A stretch of DNA of 64,000 nt from Ramazzottius varieornatus. Taxonomy: Eukaryota; Tardigrada; Eutardigrada; Parachela; Ramazzottiidae. The position numbers were made by a program, and so were the translations under genes. The stretch spans positions 1,405,666-1,469,665 of the forward strand of contig BDGG01000014.1 in assembly GCA_001949185.1 (NCBI GenBank), in the 5' to 3' direction. Within the stretch, counting starts at the first letter, position 1. Every line of letters begins with the position of its first letter. Below, one piece after another: positions 44,991 through 58,200 of this stretch. The notes under the pieces are model-generated. The model was given only the letters and a program-made list of their open reading frames with translations. It ran no database searches and had not been told where the DNA came from.

Positions 44991-47900
44991 GCTTGACGAA
45001 TCGAGATATCTTTACCCTTTCGATACTGCAGCAAAAGGTGGTCTTTGTTAGATTTAAGCAATCTGCATGCAGCACAATTTGTTTATGGGGTGAGTCTATT
45101 GGCAGTGCAGAAGTGCTAGGGCAGCTAGTGGGTGACTTTTATGCGCAATATCCGCTGGAGTGATAGGCTTTTAACGAGGATGGCCCCTTGATATTCGATA
45201 GTTAAAGTAGGGCCGAGTATATGGTTGACGATGGTCATTACACAGCGTCGTCGGCAGCGAAAAGCTCGTTGGCGCCGACTGGCAAGAGCTGCCTGACATA
45301 GGCCGGCCACAGAAAGGCAAGATGTTTTTTGGGGCAACATACGGGCCTGGGAGGCAGCACTTGAAGATGATGAGGCGCTAGATCTTGTCGACTTTACTGG
45401 CAAGTGTCTTGGGGGAGAGGGCAGCAAGTGTGGCCAGGCAATCAAGCGAGACGACGCGAGCTGTTGAGAGGACTTGATAGACACACCAGCACGCCTTGCT
45501 CCACCGATCATCATATTCACGCTTGGCCAGCTCCCCACAACCCCTACGCTGCTAGACATTCGTCCACAGCTTTTATGCTAGCGCCAGGAAACACTAACGA
45601 GGAAGCCAAAGCTCGCTTGACACAGAAGAAACTTCCTCTGTGCAGACAGATATTTCACCTTGTTTGAAAACTATTATTTCTCTAAGTTTGTGGAAGCAAA
45701 GTTTTGGGAGGTTGGACCATTTGGCAGAATTTGCTGCAATCCAAGACAAACGCCGCGTTTGGCGTTAAGGCGACATCTTGGGTTGAGCAGATCAACAAAG
45801 ACGGCAAGAGGACGCAGTTGACGTTACGGAACATAAAGAGGCAATTAAAGGGCGCAGAAGGAAGGGTCCTTATGACGGGCTGGTCGCAGCGGGATCCCAG
45901 CTGGAGGAAATAGCTGGATTGATGGCGCTCCCGCTGCGCCGCCAACCTATCCCCTTATATATACACCCTGGCTCTCTGCATGCCTTTATAGCGTATTTAG
46001 GCAGCCTTCCTCCTGTAGCCAGCCAACCCCTAATCTTCTCAGACAAGCAAATCCTTCCAAATGAAAAAAAACAACGTCAAGTGGCAGGCCGACTGCCGTA
46101 TGCAGCTGCCAGCCTCACTCTTTATATAGCTTGGCTTCCCCGCTCTCCCCTTTTTGTATTCGAGGCATTTGCATTGCAAACGCCCGTCACATTACATATT
46201 ACAACGTGCTAAGATGTCGTCTCCAGGACCGAGCCGTAATCGTATCAACATCCTCAAGCTATGTTCACTTATAGCCTTTCACGTTGATAGTACGTACGCT
46301 AAAGTCAATTCACGACTAAATATCCACTTACGTGTCCAACAGCAAAAACAATAACCTTGTTATTTTCCAAAGTTATTCTTCCATCGATCGGTCGTTGGGG
46401 AATTTTTTATTTAGCGCTGTTTCCCGCAGATACAATAGCATGAAGTTTTTCCTGATGTTGACATTAAGGTCAGATTATGTGATAGGGAATCTCCTGCTTG
46501 AATTGTAACGGTGTATTGTAAACGTGCACTGACGTCAGGCGAGTCAATAAAGGGCGGAAAGCGTGACAAAAAGGGGAAAAGCTGCAGTTTGACAGGTAGG
46601 AAAGATGGACGAACAGCTGCCGCCTCATCGGCATCACACTCTGCATCTCCTGCCAATATTTGCCCTGTTTAAATTTGCAGGGATAACGTGCCTTTAAGCG
46701 CAAAGACATATCGCATCAATAGCCAATGTGAAACGATCAGTCAGTCAAATACTTCATCCCCTTTCCCAACGTCGGCAGGAGACCTTTCTGCCCACCAAGC
46801 ACAAAAACCATCGTCCGAAAACATCTACCAGCACAGAATACAGTAGTTGGCATATCTTTTTCCTTTGTCCTCCTTCCACCTTTTCATATTGGATCACCTC
46901 CGAGGCCATCCAAGCTGATGATTGAGCCTGGCATAGAATCCAGACATTTACTTCCTGCTGGTAGCCCACATATTTCTCCCCATCCCGCACACAATGTATT
47001 TAGCTGGCTTCAAATATCTGCTTGTAGGCCGACCATCTTTTCATCCATTCTTAGGTCGACTTTATCTTTAAATGACGTTCCGCCCAAAGTAAAGCAGGAC
47101 CGTCAAGTCGATGCCGAAAGCTTGGAAGGTGCACTATGAGCGATGGAGATATTTGGTCGGTGATATGAAATTGAATTGTCTTGATGGTAGGGGATGGGCT
47201 AGCGATGGCGATTAGGCCGATGATCATGGAGGAAGGATTAGGTGGCGAACCTAATTGCTTGGCTCTCAGGTTTCAGCGAAGCAGCGGTGCCCGGCACTAG
47301 GCGCTCCTTTCCCTGGGCCGTGAGCGTGCATTAGAATACAAAATGCTGCAAAAGGTTGTTGAAGAGTGTTTACATGGAAGAAAGCTGGAACAGTGAAGTT
47401 GTTGGACAAAGAGGGCCTTTCGGTTCTTGACAGCTTAATTTGGCCTGCCGATCAAGGCGTAAAGCGATCATTCGATATATCGAGCATGCAAGCCACGGCA
47501 AGACCCACTGTAATGCCCATCTGTCAGTGCATCGTGCTGCTCCATGCTCGCCTCTAATCATCGCCCATTGTCGGTAACCTTGCATGGCGCTAGGGGATTT
47601 GGCCCCTGTGTCAGGACTCTTCCATGTCCTAGCTTTCAACGACCAGCCAGCAGATGTGAAAAAAGTTGCAGATCAGCGTCAGAACCTTTGTAGGCTGTCT
47701 TGTTTGTTTGCTCCTTTTTTCAATTGATAGTAGGTTGTAAGCTTCGATTATCACGTCGAACTACGCACATCGAACGATAGGTTAATTCGATTATCGACGT
47801 AGCACCAGCGATGAAAATATTTATTAATGAGCAGGGTTAAAGATCGATGCTTTGCCCAGTATCCCCAGGCCCTTCAGCATTTTTGGCGCATTCACCTTAT

Positions 47901-50900
47901 TCTTTTGAGGTTACGAGCATTCTGCTGCAGTGCAGAGGAAGGTTGTGAGAAATTCAGAAGGTCGAGACATCTTTGCTGCATTACCGAGGTTTGGCTTACC
48001 CTTTTGTTAGGAAGCTGAGGAAGCAGAGGGCCGCCAGTAGGCTTCGTACTGATAGCCAAGTCCAGGTACTAATCCCGTTGATCCGCGCTAACGAAAGCAT
48101 CATGACCAGAAGAGTTGACCCACGAGCTTAGAGTCCGCCACGATCCTTGTCCCTTCACGCATTGGCCTTCGAACGAGGTGATGGCCGCAAATTATTAGGA
48201 TATTCCATTGTATGTTAACAGAGAAGTCTGCCACCCCAACGAATCGGTATTGAGGCTGAATACATCAATATTTTGCAACGGTGTTCTCGATAAAGTAAGG
48301 AGAGTTCAGCTCATATTAGAAAGAACGGGATAGAATTTAGCGTACTTATGGGGACATGTGTTGTCAGCTCGAGCTGGTCCTTGCTGGCGAGTGCCCGGGT
48401 CCTTACTGAGAGTGAAACACGAAGGCTGTAAATATGGCTGCATACATTCCAAGGACCATGATGCAATATATAACATCGCTCCTTGCTCAGAGGAAAAAAG
48501 CAGGCGCGTCAGACTTTCCTTTTTCACGGCGACGACGACGATGATCCATCCAGAGACGTACAGTATGACACGTCCAGAAGTCGGTTCGCCGTAGCCATGC
48601 GCAGCTTGTTGGCCAGATGAAGCATGGATGGAGGCGCCCAGGGCTAACGTACGCTTGACTGTACCCGGTACGATTGATGCGTGTAGCCAGGGAAGCTTTT
48701 GCCTTTGCAGTTTGCACTATTCCCTACATATTTCAGAGTGCCTTGGCTGGTGATATCTTCAAAGTCAATGGGTGGTCTTTGCTACTTGTCGGCAAAAGTG
48801 ACTTTATGCAAATGTGACGACGGCAGCGATAGGTCAAGGTCCACAGGGTTTTGGGGATGCGGAGCGGAAGAGGCTAATCGTCAAGGCAGATGTGGCGGAT
48901 ATTGCTTAGCCTAATCGAATATTTGGTGGGGACAAAGACCAGAAGGCCCACAAGTGGACGGCGATGGCTTTGAAGAGGAGCCTTCTCGATTGCGTGGGGG
49001 AATATAGGGCCAACTAGACTAAGTCTTGTCACTTCCGTTGGGCTTTGGCGGTACGCAGCTGCTGCTGCCGTGCAGGGGCTGCTGGCTGCGTCGGGCCGTG
49101 GCGGCTAAGGTTAGCTAGTTGCCACTTTAGAGGGCCGCCATCATATAGCATCATTTGATTAGGGCAATTGCCGGATGCACTCTCTCACTTCACTCACTCA
49201 ATTCAGCTCCTCCAAAGACACTAATCAAGGCGCAACCTCAACTACAACGTCGCAAGCGCAAGCGCACAAGTCCCCACTGCAGGCGCCTTCCTTCCGCCTA
49301 CTGACACTTTGGGGCTATGCCCAATTAGCAAGCGCCGCTATGATCACCGTCATTGTCCCATTAAGGCAGCCTTATAAAAACGGAAACGAAGACGGAGGGA
49401 GAGCGCCTGTCATCCGTGTCTTGGCCTCCAACCCTCTACATGTACAGTTGCCATCAGAGTTGGCAATCTTGAGAAAGTTGATGAAGCAAATGTCAGCCAG
49501 CGAACCTTTGCCGGTAATGCGCATCTACACGTCATCCCTTTTAGAACGTGAACATCAACGCCCGGTCAGCGTACGGTAGGTTGGCCCACTTTGTGAGAAG
49601 AGAATATCATTATAAAGACCCAGGCTATAAAGGCTTGGCCAGCATAACCCTTCTGGCGCGCTGCTAATATTTGCTTGATAATTACTTACATTGTTGGCAA
49701 GACCCATGTAATATGCGCAAAGGATATATCGGTGATGTATCAATGTCCATGAAGGAAAAAGCCATGTAGTGAGGGCTATAGTGTAGCCTGAGACGATATC
49801 GATCAGCTTCAGCTAAGACCCCTTACTAGGCTATCGAGGCATTACAAGAGCGCTTCGTCCTAATCCTCCAACGATCCAACTCCGCCTTACCCATCTAGTC
49901 CTCACGCTGCCTGCCCAAACCGCAGCTGCGGTACCAACAACTGCCGGTGGATCTCTACTTGGTGCGCACAGTGTAGTCTCTGGCTATACGTAAACGGTAG
50001 CGTCCAGCTTGATCACTTCCGTGCACGTGCAAATCAACAGAGCTGCTTATGTCAAACAAGACCCAATTCGGGTCTTTGTGGACAGCGGGCATTTCTTTGT
50101 CATGGCTGGAACTGAAGCGCCCCGACGCGCGTAGCACCATGATGCGCAGCTCTTAGTCTCGTCCCGCAGCTCATATTGATGCAGTTTCCGCCGCAATTAG
50201 ATCAGGGAGGCAGATACAGTGCACAAGTAGGAAATGCTGCTAGGGACCCGATATCACGTCTGTCAGAGACTTGTCGATCGGCACGTAATATGCAGGGAAA
50301 TATGTTTGACATGCACTAATCTTTTCCGTCATCAAATGACATTAGGGCCCATGCTGCCCCCATCATTTGGTTATCAGCCGGTACCGAGGCAGCCATTAGG
50401 CCAGTCCCTACGGAGAGCGATTTGTGCAGCGCGATTGCAAGCTGATGCTGCCTCCTTAATGGCTATTGTCATGACCTTTTGCCAGCTTGATGGCGCCTAA
50501 TTACTGATCGCACCCGCACTAATGTTGGCATAGCGCCGATTCTACTGCATCTTCCAAGCTGCCATTATCATCATTAGACTTTACTATCAGCTCCCAGTGG
50601 CTCTTTTAAAAGTGTATCATCGAACCCCGCTATCGTATACTACCATACATCTCCTTTATGTGACGGGCTTCAATTCGCCGCCGCATATCTGCATAATAGC
50701 TGCTTGAACAGTTGGATGACTTTCGCCAGTGTTAACATTTTCACTTGGCATGTTTCACTTTTAAAGCCGATTTGTAACCTTGCCAAGGACATGCAGAAGT
50801 ATTCCATTCTATGAGAAACGCCAAGTAACGAATTGTGGTATGATCGGTCGCAGTCATGTTCTGTTTCACGTCCAACATCGACCGCCACCCGTCACGGTTC

Positions 50901-51598
50901 AAACAGATACTCAATTAGTGATGTTGTTACTGTTATACCAGCAATACCATGACGGGTTTTCTGGCACTCTTGCGGTCTGTGCTGCATCAGCGTCCTTGCA
51001 AATAAGGGGTCCTTCCTGTCAGTGTAGTCTGTCTTCTTACGGAGGTCCCTGACGAATTCCGGTACTAACTTAGCTGCCATTCTGTCGTCTGAAGCCTATT
51101 TGGTACATTGGCCCTTCAGGCGGCTCAAGTACCTGCTGGATTAGCGGCACATTCCAAGACCTAGCCAGGCGGCCTCCTTCGACGACTTCTCCTTGGCTTT
51201 ACCTTTCTAAACCTCAAATTTAATTACTGCCTGTTTCTTCGAGAAAACCTATCAAGATCTGACAGTCGCAGTCTCCTTCGACCACCTTGACTTCCTCCCA
51301 TTCCTATAAATTTGCTGCCCTCTCCAGCTTTCTTTTTTTTCCGCGTGAAGCTTCGTCGGTAGCACAAGTTAAGCTATCTTGAGAAATCCGACACGCAACA
51401 ACACAAGTCAAACTTAGCTAAGAACACCTACCGGTAAAAGTCCGTTTCACTTCCCGCGGGCTAAGACGCTAAATCACTGTGCAAACGGCTCTGTGTCTAA
51501 CTGTAAGTTAGGTGTGGTATCCTTCGACGTCGCAAACCGTTCTGGTCGTCCTTGCTTAACCACGACAATATTTCAAAGGCGTTCTAAACAGTCTCGGG
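44991..51598. other. Gene-poor stretch of about 6.6 kb
   Basis: No exon with domain features on either strand. The longest frames (for example 45125-45559 minus and 49175-49579 plus) have composition typical of chance frames. A short inverted repeat built on TCGATTATC lies at about 47742-47805. The missing first exon of the anion channel may lie here. Long regulatory DNA is possible. Confidence 0.5.
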
Positions 51599-52263
51599 AT
51601 GGAAAAGCACAATGACCCCATTGTACTGTATGATTTTTCGCCAGCAACTGCGCCTGGCGTGTCCGTAACGTGCTGTACTTCAAAATTTTGCCGTACGAGA
51701 CCAAATCTATCAACCTACAGAAGGGCGAGCAACATCACGCCGATTTCCTGCGTTTCAACCCATACGGTGCCGTTCCAGTACTCTTCATCGATGGTATTTT
51801 CATTACACAGTCCATCGCCATCTGTGAGTACCTAGTAGAAACGCGCCCGCAGCCACCCATCTTTCCCTTTGACCCCCATCAACGGGCGCAGGTCCGCCGC
51901 ACCGTCGAAATCATCAATTCATATTTAGTTCCGCTGCAGAATCCGACAACGGCCAAGAAATATTCCAAAGACCCCAATGAGCAACAAGCATGGTCTATGG
52001 ATTTCTTCACCAAGGGCTTCGCCGTTCTGGAGAAGGTGCTAGCGGAAACAAGCGGCAGGTACGCGGTGGGTGATCGAGTGACGTTTGCCGACATGTGTCT
52101 TGTCCCCCAAGTCTGGAGGGCCAAACGCATTACTTCGGACTTTAGCCCATACCCCAACATACTTCGCATCAACCAAGAACTTCTGAAACTACCCAGCTTT
52201 AGGATGGCTCATGCCGTCAATCATTCTCAATGTCCGCCTGACATACAAGGCAAATTTTGCTGA
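51599..52263 (+). pseudogene. GSTZ1: Zeta-class GST / maleylacetoacetate isomerase with a one-base frameshift
   Basis: From ATG 51599 the frame reads MEKHNDPIVLYDF and then loses family match. One base out, the frame reads SNCAWRVRNVLYFKILPYET, which matches the zeta-class active-site motif SSCSWRVR. It continues through FNPYGAVPVLFIDG, TQSIAICEYL and TFADMCLVPQVWRA to a stop at 52263. Adding one base in the T run at 51634-51638 would give 221 aa, the usual family length (about 216). The enzyme isomerises maleylacetoacetate in tyrosine breakdown. There are no introns. A sequencing error in the T run is at least as likely as a true pseudogene, because the rest of the frame is intact. Confidence 0.85.
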
Positions 52264-52756
52264 TTTGTCCTTCTTTCTTTCTCTGCCTGCCTAGACGCCT
52301 TCGATGGACGCCTCCAAAAGTGAATTACGAAAGTTGTAGGAAAGCTAAATTGGTGCATATGGATCCTGCGACCATCCCGGAAGTTAGAAACCTAGCTCTT
52401 TAAATAAAACCAAAAGCAAGCTGGCGTGTGCTGTGTAGAGAGAATCTGCTGACGCCACGATGCCATCTGCAGGCAGCCGGAAGTGATTTGTAAGGTGGCG
52501 CATTGCCACAGTGGCACGTGCTACTAGGTGGAAAACGTCACTAAAGTCGGTCACAAGCATTTCAAGTAATCAAAGCCAATCAACCCTTCCTGCTTATGCC
52601 ACAAATTTCAGCAAGTGCGAAGAGCAGTGAGCTTTCCACCATTTTTTATTCCAGGTTTGATCCTCCCTTTCGCTGTTGTTTATCAAGGTGTAGGAATTGC
52701 CGTGTCTACCGAGCGACGATAGGCTCGTGTGATACTAACCTGCACTGCAGCGTTGT
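52264..52756. other. Intergenic with ETS-like promoter motif
   Basis: Short region between the zeta GST and the next gene. AGCCGGAAGTGAT at about 52475-52487 is an ETS-type site in promoter position. No exon supported. Confidence 0.45.
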
Positions 52757-54435
52757 ATGTTCTGGCTGGGAGCTTGGAGTAGCAAGGAGATTGGAGGTGA
52801 GGTGGAACACCGTGACCTGCGACGAAACGTAAGTTACCACGTCGTAACCTAGAGATTGAGTGGCTGAAACTTCTCTGCCTCCTTTTTTACTGTTGCTTTG
52901 CTCTGCAGCTACTTTTACTTTGCAACGAGGGAAGGATAGCCAGTGGTCAAGGGCTGGTAGGAAGTGAGTACCATCTAGCCTGTTGTGCTTGGGTTTTGCT
53001 CGTTTAATTAGTACCCTGGATGATGCTGCTCTTATGGCTTCAGGCTGGCTGGCCTATTGTCATTCCTACCTGTCGACCGGATTTCTTCTCCGACAAAGAT
53101 GGCGGTATGTCTCGTAACAGTACTTGCCCTACTAACGCCTAACCCTATACGATGCATGGAAACACAGCTTCATGTTTGCAGGAAGAAATGCACACGAAAA
53201 AGTACATTGCCTTCTCGGAAGACGCCTTGTCGGAGCAAGTGGCGCGGCTGCAGGAGATCTGTTCGCAGCAGGCTTCAGCCATCCAGAATCTCACTACCTC
53301 CATTCTTCAAATGTCCAAGGTAATAATATTCGACTACAGTTATCTGTGGAAAAGCTTACGGATGGTAGGTAGTATGCCTCTGTGCAGGAGTTGGCTTCCC
53401 GACCTGGCCATAGCTCGAGCACTTCCGGTCAGCACAACAAGCACCAAACACCGGCCAAATCCCACATGGCCAACAGTGCGCCTTCCCACTCCAAGAAGGG
53501 CCCTTCAGCCTCGGCTTCACACCAGCAGAAACGACCCAGTCACCAACCTACCCCCAGCCACAGCAAGATGTCCTCCAATTCAGCTAAACGAGTAAAGGTA
53601 GAAAATGTTACTCATTCGATGCACAGCGACGAAGTGGAAAAGGCTCCAGAAAGCGCGGCCGTTGACTTTGATCGATCTCAAGGTACGTATCGATGCAGTG
53701 ATTTGCACCAGTCCCTGAGCATTTCCCGAGAAGGTCTAGTGTTGTTTCCAGATGCTCGCGCCACCTTCCTGGGATATCTGACAGACTTGAGAGACCATTA
53801 CCAGTTTGAAGTTGTAAGTCGTGTCGTCTCACAGCTGCAGGACGTGGAGCTTCTCTTAATGTCGGTTGGTTTCGTAGAGAAGCCAAGTGGTGCGAGCTAA
53901 TCTGTGCCAGGGATGGATAGCTGTGCGCCCCGAAGAGCTGCTGGCCCGTCTAAGGATGTGTGGTCAGGAAGCACCGACGCGCAAAGAATTTATGGATATA
54001 GTGCTTTCCCTGGGGCCGGAAATCACACGAGGACGCAGCGTTAAGTTTGGTCGTGATACCCGGCGAGCTCTAGCCATCCCCCGCAAGTATTTTACACCCG
54101 CTGAACTGGCTGTTCTTGATCAAGGTAGGTTCCATCCGACCGACTATATAGCAAACTGCAGGTTCTCTGTCCGAGTTTCTAGACTTCCGTCCAGAAAGCG
54201 GATCGATCGTCTGCTTCACTATATTCATTTGTGCGATATGTTTAATACGAAGATTGAACAACTGGAGCGGAAAGGGAACCTGAAGTACGGTCCTCGTCTC
54301 ATACAAGCGTTAATAATGTATCGAATGTGTGTTGCAGCTTATACAAAGAATGGAGAGGACATGATGGATGACGGTGAGGAGGAGCAGGAGCACGAAATGG
54401 GCGACACGGATGGAGAAGGACAGGAGGAAGTCTAA
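52757..54435 (+). CDS. Unrecognised nuclear-type protein, 402 aa
   Basis: Seven exons (52757-52796, 52909-52963, 53044-53104, 53182-53319, 53388-53682, 53752-53813, 53878-54435) sum to 403 codons. The first Met could also be the one in KMAEEMHTKKYIAF (about 53099), making the earlier exons 5' UTR. Order: a helical/coiled segment (LSEQVARLQEICSQQASAIQ), a long Ser/His/Gln/Lys-rich low-complexity region ending SAKRVKVE (nuclear localisation and a possible SUMO site, VKVE), then a folded part: YLTDLRDHYQFEV, WIAVRPEELLARLRMCGQEA, TRKEFMDIVLSLGPEITRGR, FTPAELAVLDQG and a second helical block (RLLHYIHLCDMFNTKIEQLE). The C-terminus is acidic (DDGEEEQEHEMGD). No family is recognised; a chromatin or transcription cofactor is my inference. 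Confidence 0.65.
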
Positions 54436-55275
54436 TCTCCATTTCATGCTTCACTTTGTCCCTTTAAAAGTAACTGTTCTTATCGCTTTCATGGGGATCT
54501 GGGTTCTGTTCCGTTTACGTTCTCTTTGACTAGTACTTGTATACATGCGGAAAGGCCTTCTGCATTTTGAACTTTTATTGACTGGGTTGATGGTTTTGTG
54601 TTAATTGCTGCAGTAATGAGACTGTGTTCTGTCAGACTGGCCGGGGAGCTCGAAGGCTGAACAAGACGGAAGTTCCAGCTGTGAGGCTGCAACTCCGCCT
54701 TCTTCCGGCCGACACAACGAGGCAGGGATCCTTTAGCGTTTCTGTTCTGTACTCTTCCATGTTTCACTATTTGTACTGCTCGTATGAATTAACTTTGGGC
54801 TCTACTGACTTTATAATACAGTGGTGGAGAGTTCAATGCTGGTCGCCGTTATGACTGTTATGAGTTATCGCTTCGGCAAGCTGAGCAATTCATACGCATA
54901 GTAATATGTTAGAATTATAGAGTGTAGAGGCTTTACAGTGGAAATGGAGTCATGTTATCGAGTCAAGAGAAAATGGCGTGAGTAAACAGAGGAGAGAGCG
55001 TTTAGAGATACCCATGTTTGGAAGACGAACGACTAGTCATTCCAGCCACAGACAGCAATGACCGGCACAGCCCTGTCTGTAGCCCGCGATACAAGGCCGT
55101 GCTCCTGTCACACCAACTGGTCTGCCCAGCTTGCTTCACGTGCAGCCTTACAGCTGTCTGCCAGACATTCTTGCATTTTATATTCCATCGGGTCGGAAGC
55201 AGCACCAGATACGTAACTTTCTTTCCCTTGCCTTGAGTCAACCCTAGTTGACAACAAGAGCAGCCTGCTGGAACC
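54436..55275. other. Intergenic, no gene seen
   Basis: Between two plus-strand genes: 3' UTR of the nuclear-type gene, then the talin promoter and 5' UTR. Only short frames on either strand. Confidence 0.5.
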
Positions 55276-58200
55276 ATGGTGCTGCTCTCCCTCAAAGTCC
55301 GGCTCCCGGAGGTGGATGCCACAAAGACCATCCAGCTCAACAGTAGTCTGCTGGTCTACGACGCCTGCAAGGTTATCCGCGAAAAGTTCCAAGAGTCTGC
55401 TTCTGTTCTGAGCAAAGGTAAGCTACCTTCTCGCAGTTGCCTCCTTCAACCAATTCGACTCCCGATTTTGCAGCGTCGGATTATGGACTATTCCAAAACG
55501 ACGATGATCCTCGTAAAGGACGCTGGTTGGATCCCAATCGCCAGCTGGACTTTTATCTGTTGCGCAACGGAGTATGTGGATTACACGGTTTACTTGTTTG
55601 ACTGATGGCAAAGCACAAGCCTGCCATTGTGGACCTGAATTATTTTGTTTTACGGTCGGGTTCCTGACAAAGGACTTATGTGGGCTGTGCTTGTAGGATT
55701 TTTTGGATTACCGCAAGAAGATTCGGGCGTTGCGTGTGCGAATGTTGGACAACAGTATCAAAACATTGATGATCGATGAGAGTCAAACACTGAAGAATCT
55801 CTTGCCGATAATCTGCGCCAAGATTGGTACAATATTGATTCAGCCCTTGATAATCAATTGCCCATCGTGGCAGTGCCGATCTGAACTGTGTGGACAAATT
55901 TAATTGACCGACTGACTCGATTATCCGTTTGATAGGTTTAACCAATTACGACGAGTACGATTTGGTGCGTGATTATGGGGGCGAAGAGAAGGAGAATGGG
56001 ACATTACGCTCGGGAAGTTCGGCCAACGGCACCCTTAAAAAGTCCAGTGGAGGGACGCTTTCTCGGGGTCTGCCGGGAGTCGACAAAGACCAAAAGAAGA
56101 TGGACAAACTTCGCCAAGAATTGGCCACCGACGATAACGGTCAGTACATTCATCCATAAATTTTACTCGTAAAAAGTTTTACTGGTTATGCACCAGTTGA
56201 AAGCCAGGTTGATTTTATGAATGGCTATCAGCGACCTGGTTAAATCGTACCAAGAGATGAAGTTGTATTATATTTTCGTTTTACATTGACAAGCTGGCCC
56301 AGTCTAATCGTGTAGGAAGCGGTATTATGCTTAGCGTACCAAATTAGAATTGGGCCTAGCTATAGGTGCTTGAGTGCAGAATGAGTGGAATGTTGAGCAA
56401 GATGGTCAATGACAGCTGTTATGAAGTGATGTTTGTCTTGACGAGGCTTGCCTATTCTTGCAGTGTCGTGGGTAGATCAGTCCAAGACGCTGGTGCAGCA
56501 GGGCATCGACGAGACGGACATCCTCCTGCTCAAGCGGCGCTACTTTTACTCGGACCAAAATATTGACGCGCGGGACCCCGTCCAGCTCAACTTACTTTAC
56601 GTGCAGGTACCTTCGCTGTCAAGATGGGTTCTTGTAACGGCATCAAGTCAAGGGTGTGTGTTCTCGTCTCTTGAACAGACGCGCGATGCCATCATCAACG
56701 GCACTCATCCCGTCACAGCGCAACAAGCCTCGCAATTTGCCGGTCTACAAGCCCAAGCCGAGTATGGCAGCTATGACGAAAGCCGGCGGACCATCGACAT
56801 GCGCCCCTTCCTGCCTCGCTACTATGTCAAGAATGCCCCGCGTGTCTACGAAGAGTGGATCCTCCATCACAGCCTCAGCGAACTGCCGGCCAAGGTTGAG
56901 TATATCAAGCTGGCTCGCAGCCTCAAGACGTACGGTGTCACCTTCTTCCTGGTCAAAGAGAAGATGAAGGGCAAGAATAAGTTGGTGCCGCGCTTGTTTG
57001 GTGTTAACCGTAGCAGCTGCATGCGCCTCGATGAGAGAACCAAAGAAGTAAGCTCTCATCATTCATGTGACGTAATGATGGGGCTGCGCATGTTGGCAAA
57101 TTGCAGATCTTGACGACATGGCCCTTGACACAAGTGAAGCGTTGGGCGGCATCACCCAACACCTTCAGCCTGGACTTTGGCGATTACGCCGACGAATACT
57201 ACTCGGTGCAGACGTTGGAGGGCGAAAAGATGGCCCAGCTGATTGCCGGTTACATTGACATTATCCTCAAGCGGCAAAAGCCCAAAGACTCCTTCGGCAT
57301 AACCGGCGAAGAAGGATGCACGCTGGAAGAGGAGGAAGTGCATCCGGAAAAGTAAGGAGACGGCACTGCCCCTGAACTCTCACCCCGCCTCGCCGTCTTT
57401 CATTGCTGACCCTTGTGACCCGCTACATTCTTACATCATCCATGCTGTACTTATTTATAGAATCCGTATGATCTTGCCGCAAGAGACCAAAGTGGAAAAG
57501 ATTGAGATGGGCAAAGTGGCCATTCCCGGCATCATGCGCGACATTATCGTCGAGAAGCCCATTCGAGAGATTCCGCCGGCCAAGAAGCAGATTATCCAGA
57601 TTGAGGAGAAGCTGACGGGACCAGCTATCCTGCCTGCCATGGGCGAAGACCCCGTAAGCACAAAGTCTTCTATCCATGTATGATTGGGCTGTACCGTGGT
57701 CTGTTGTTGTCTTTGTCAAGGTGGCCAAGCAGTACGTGCTGAAGAAGGTGGAGATGCACAAGCAAAGCATCGGCACACAAATGGCACAGATCACCTCCAA
57801 TGTGGCGCAGGTTGTCCACTTGACGGCACCACCAGTCCAGGAACGCGACCATGTCGCCGTCGACCGCGCCATCAACACCATGTAAGTTTATCAGCCTTTT
57901 CTTGCCGTGCTTGTCCGCTCTTCTGCTCTGTCTTCCTGCCAGTGTATGCAATGACAAGGCTCTTTGGTGGCGGCCTAACACAGTCTAACATGCTTTGGCT
58001 TTTGCATCCTTAATGGCTAACAGCAAATGGGCCTTCCTCCTTCCTTCCCTGTAAGTGAACCCAGTAGCATTGGCTTCCTTGGTTGCTGTGTCCAGTGTCC
58101 ATAGTCAGCATGTGTCTTGGTCGTGTCGTCCGGCTAACGAAAAAGGCAGCTGTTGATAGATGGACATGCTGCTTCATGTCCTCTTGAAATGTGTAGAACG

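Noticed and set aside
45125-45559. 144-codon minus-strand frame as a first exon of the anion channel
   Set aside because: No signal peptide and no phase-compatible donor could be linked to the exon ending at 44685.
49175-49579. 134-codon plus-strand frame in the gene-poor region
   Set aside because: Low-complexity Ser/Thr/Gln start, no motif, no splice partners; consistent with chance.
54125-54190. An intron inside the last exon of the 402-residue gene (donor GTAGGT)
   Set aside because: The frame is open across the region and no acceptor downstream restores the helical C-terminal frame with that donor's phase.
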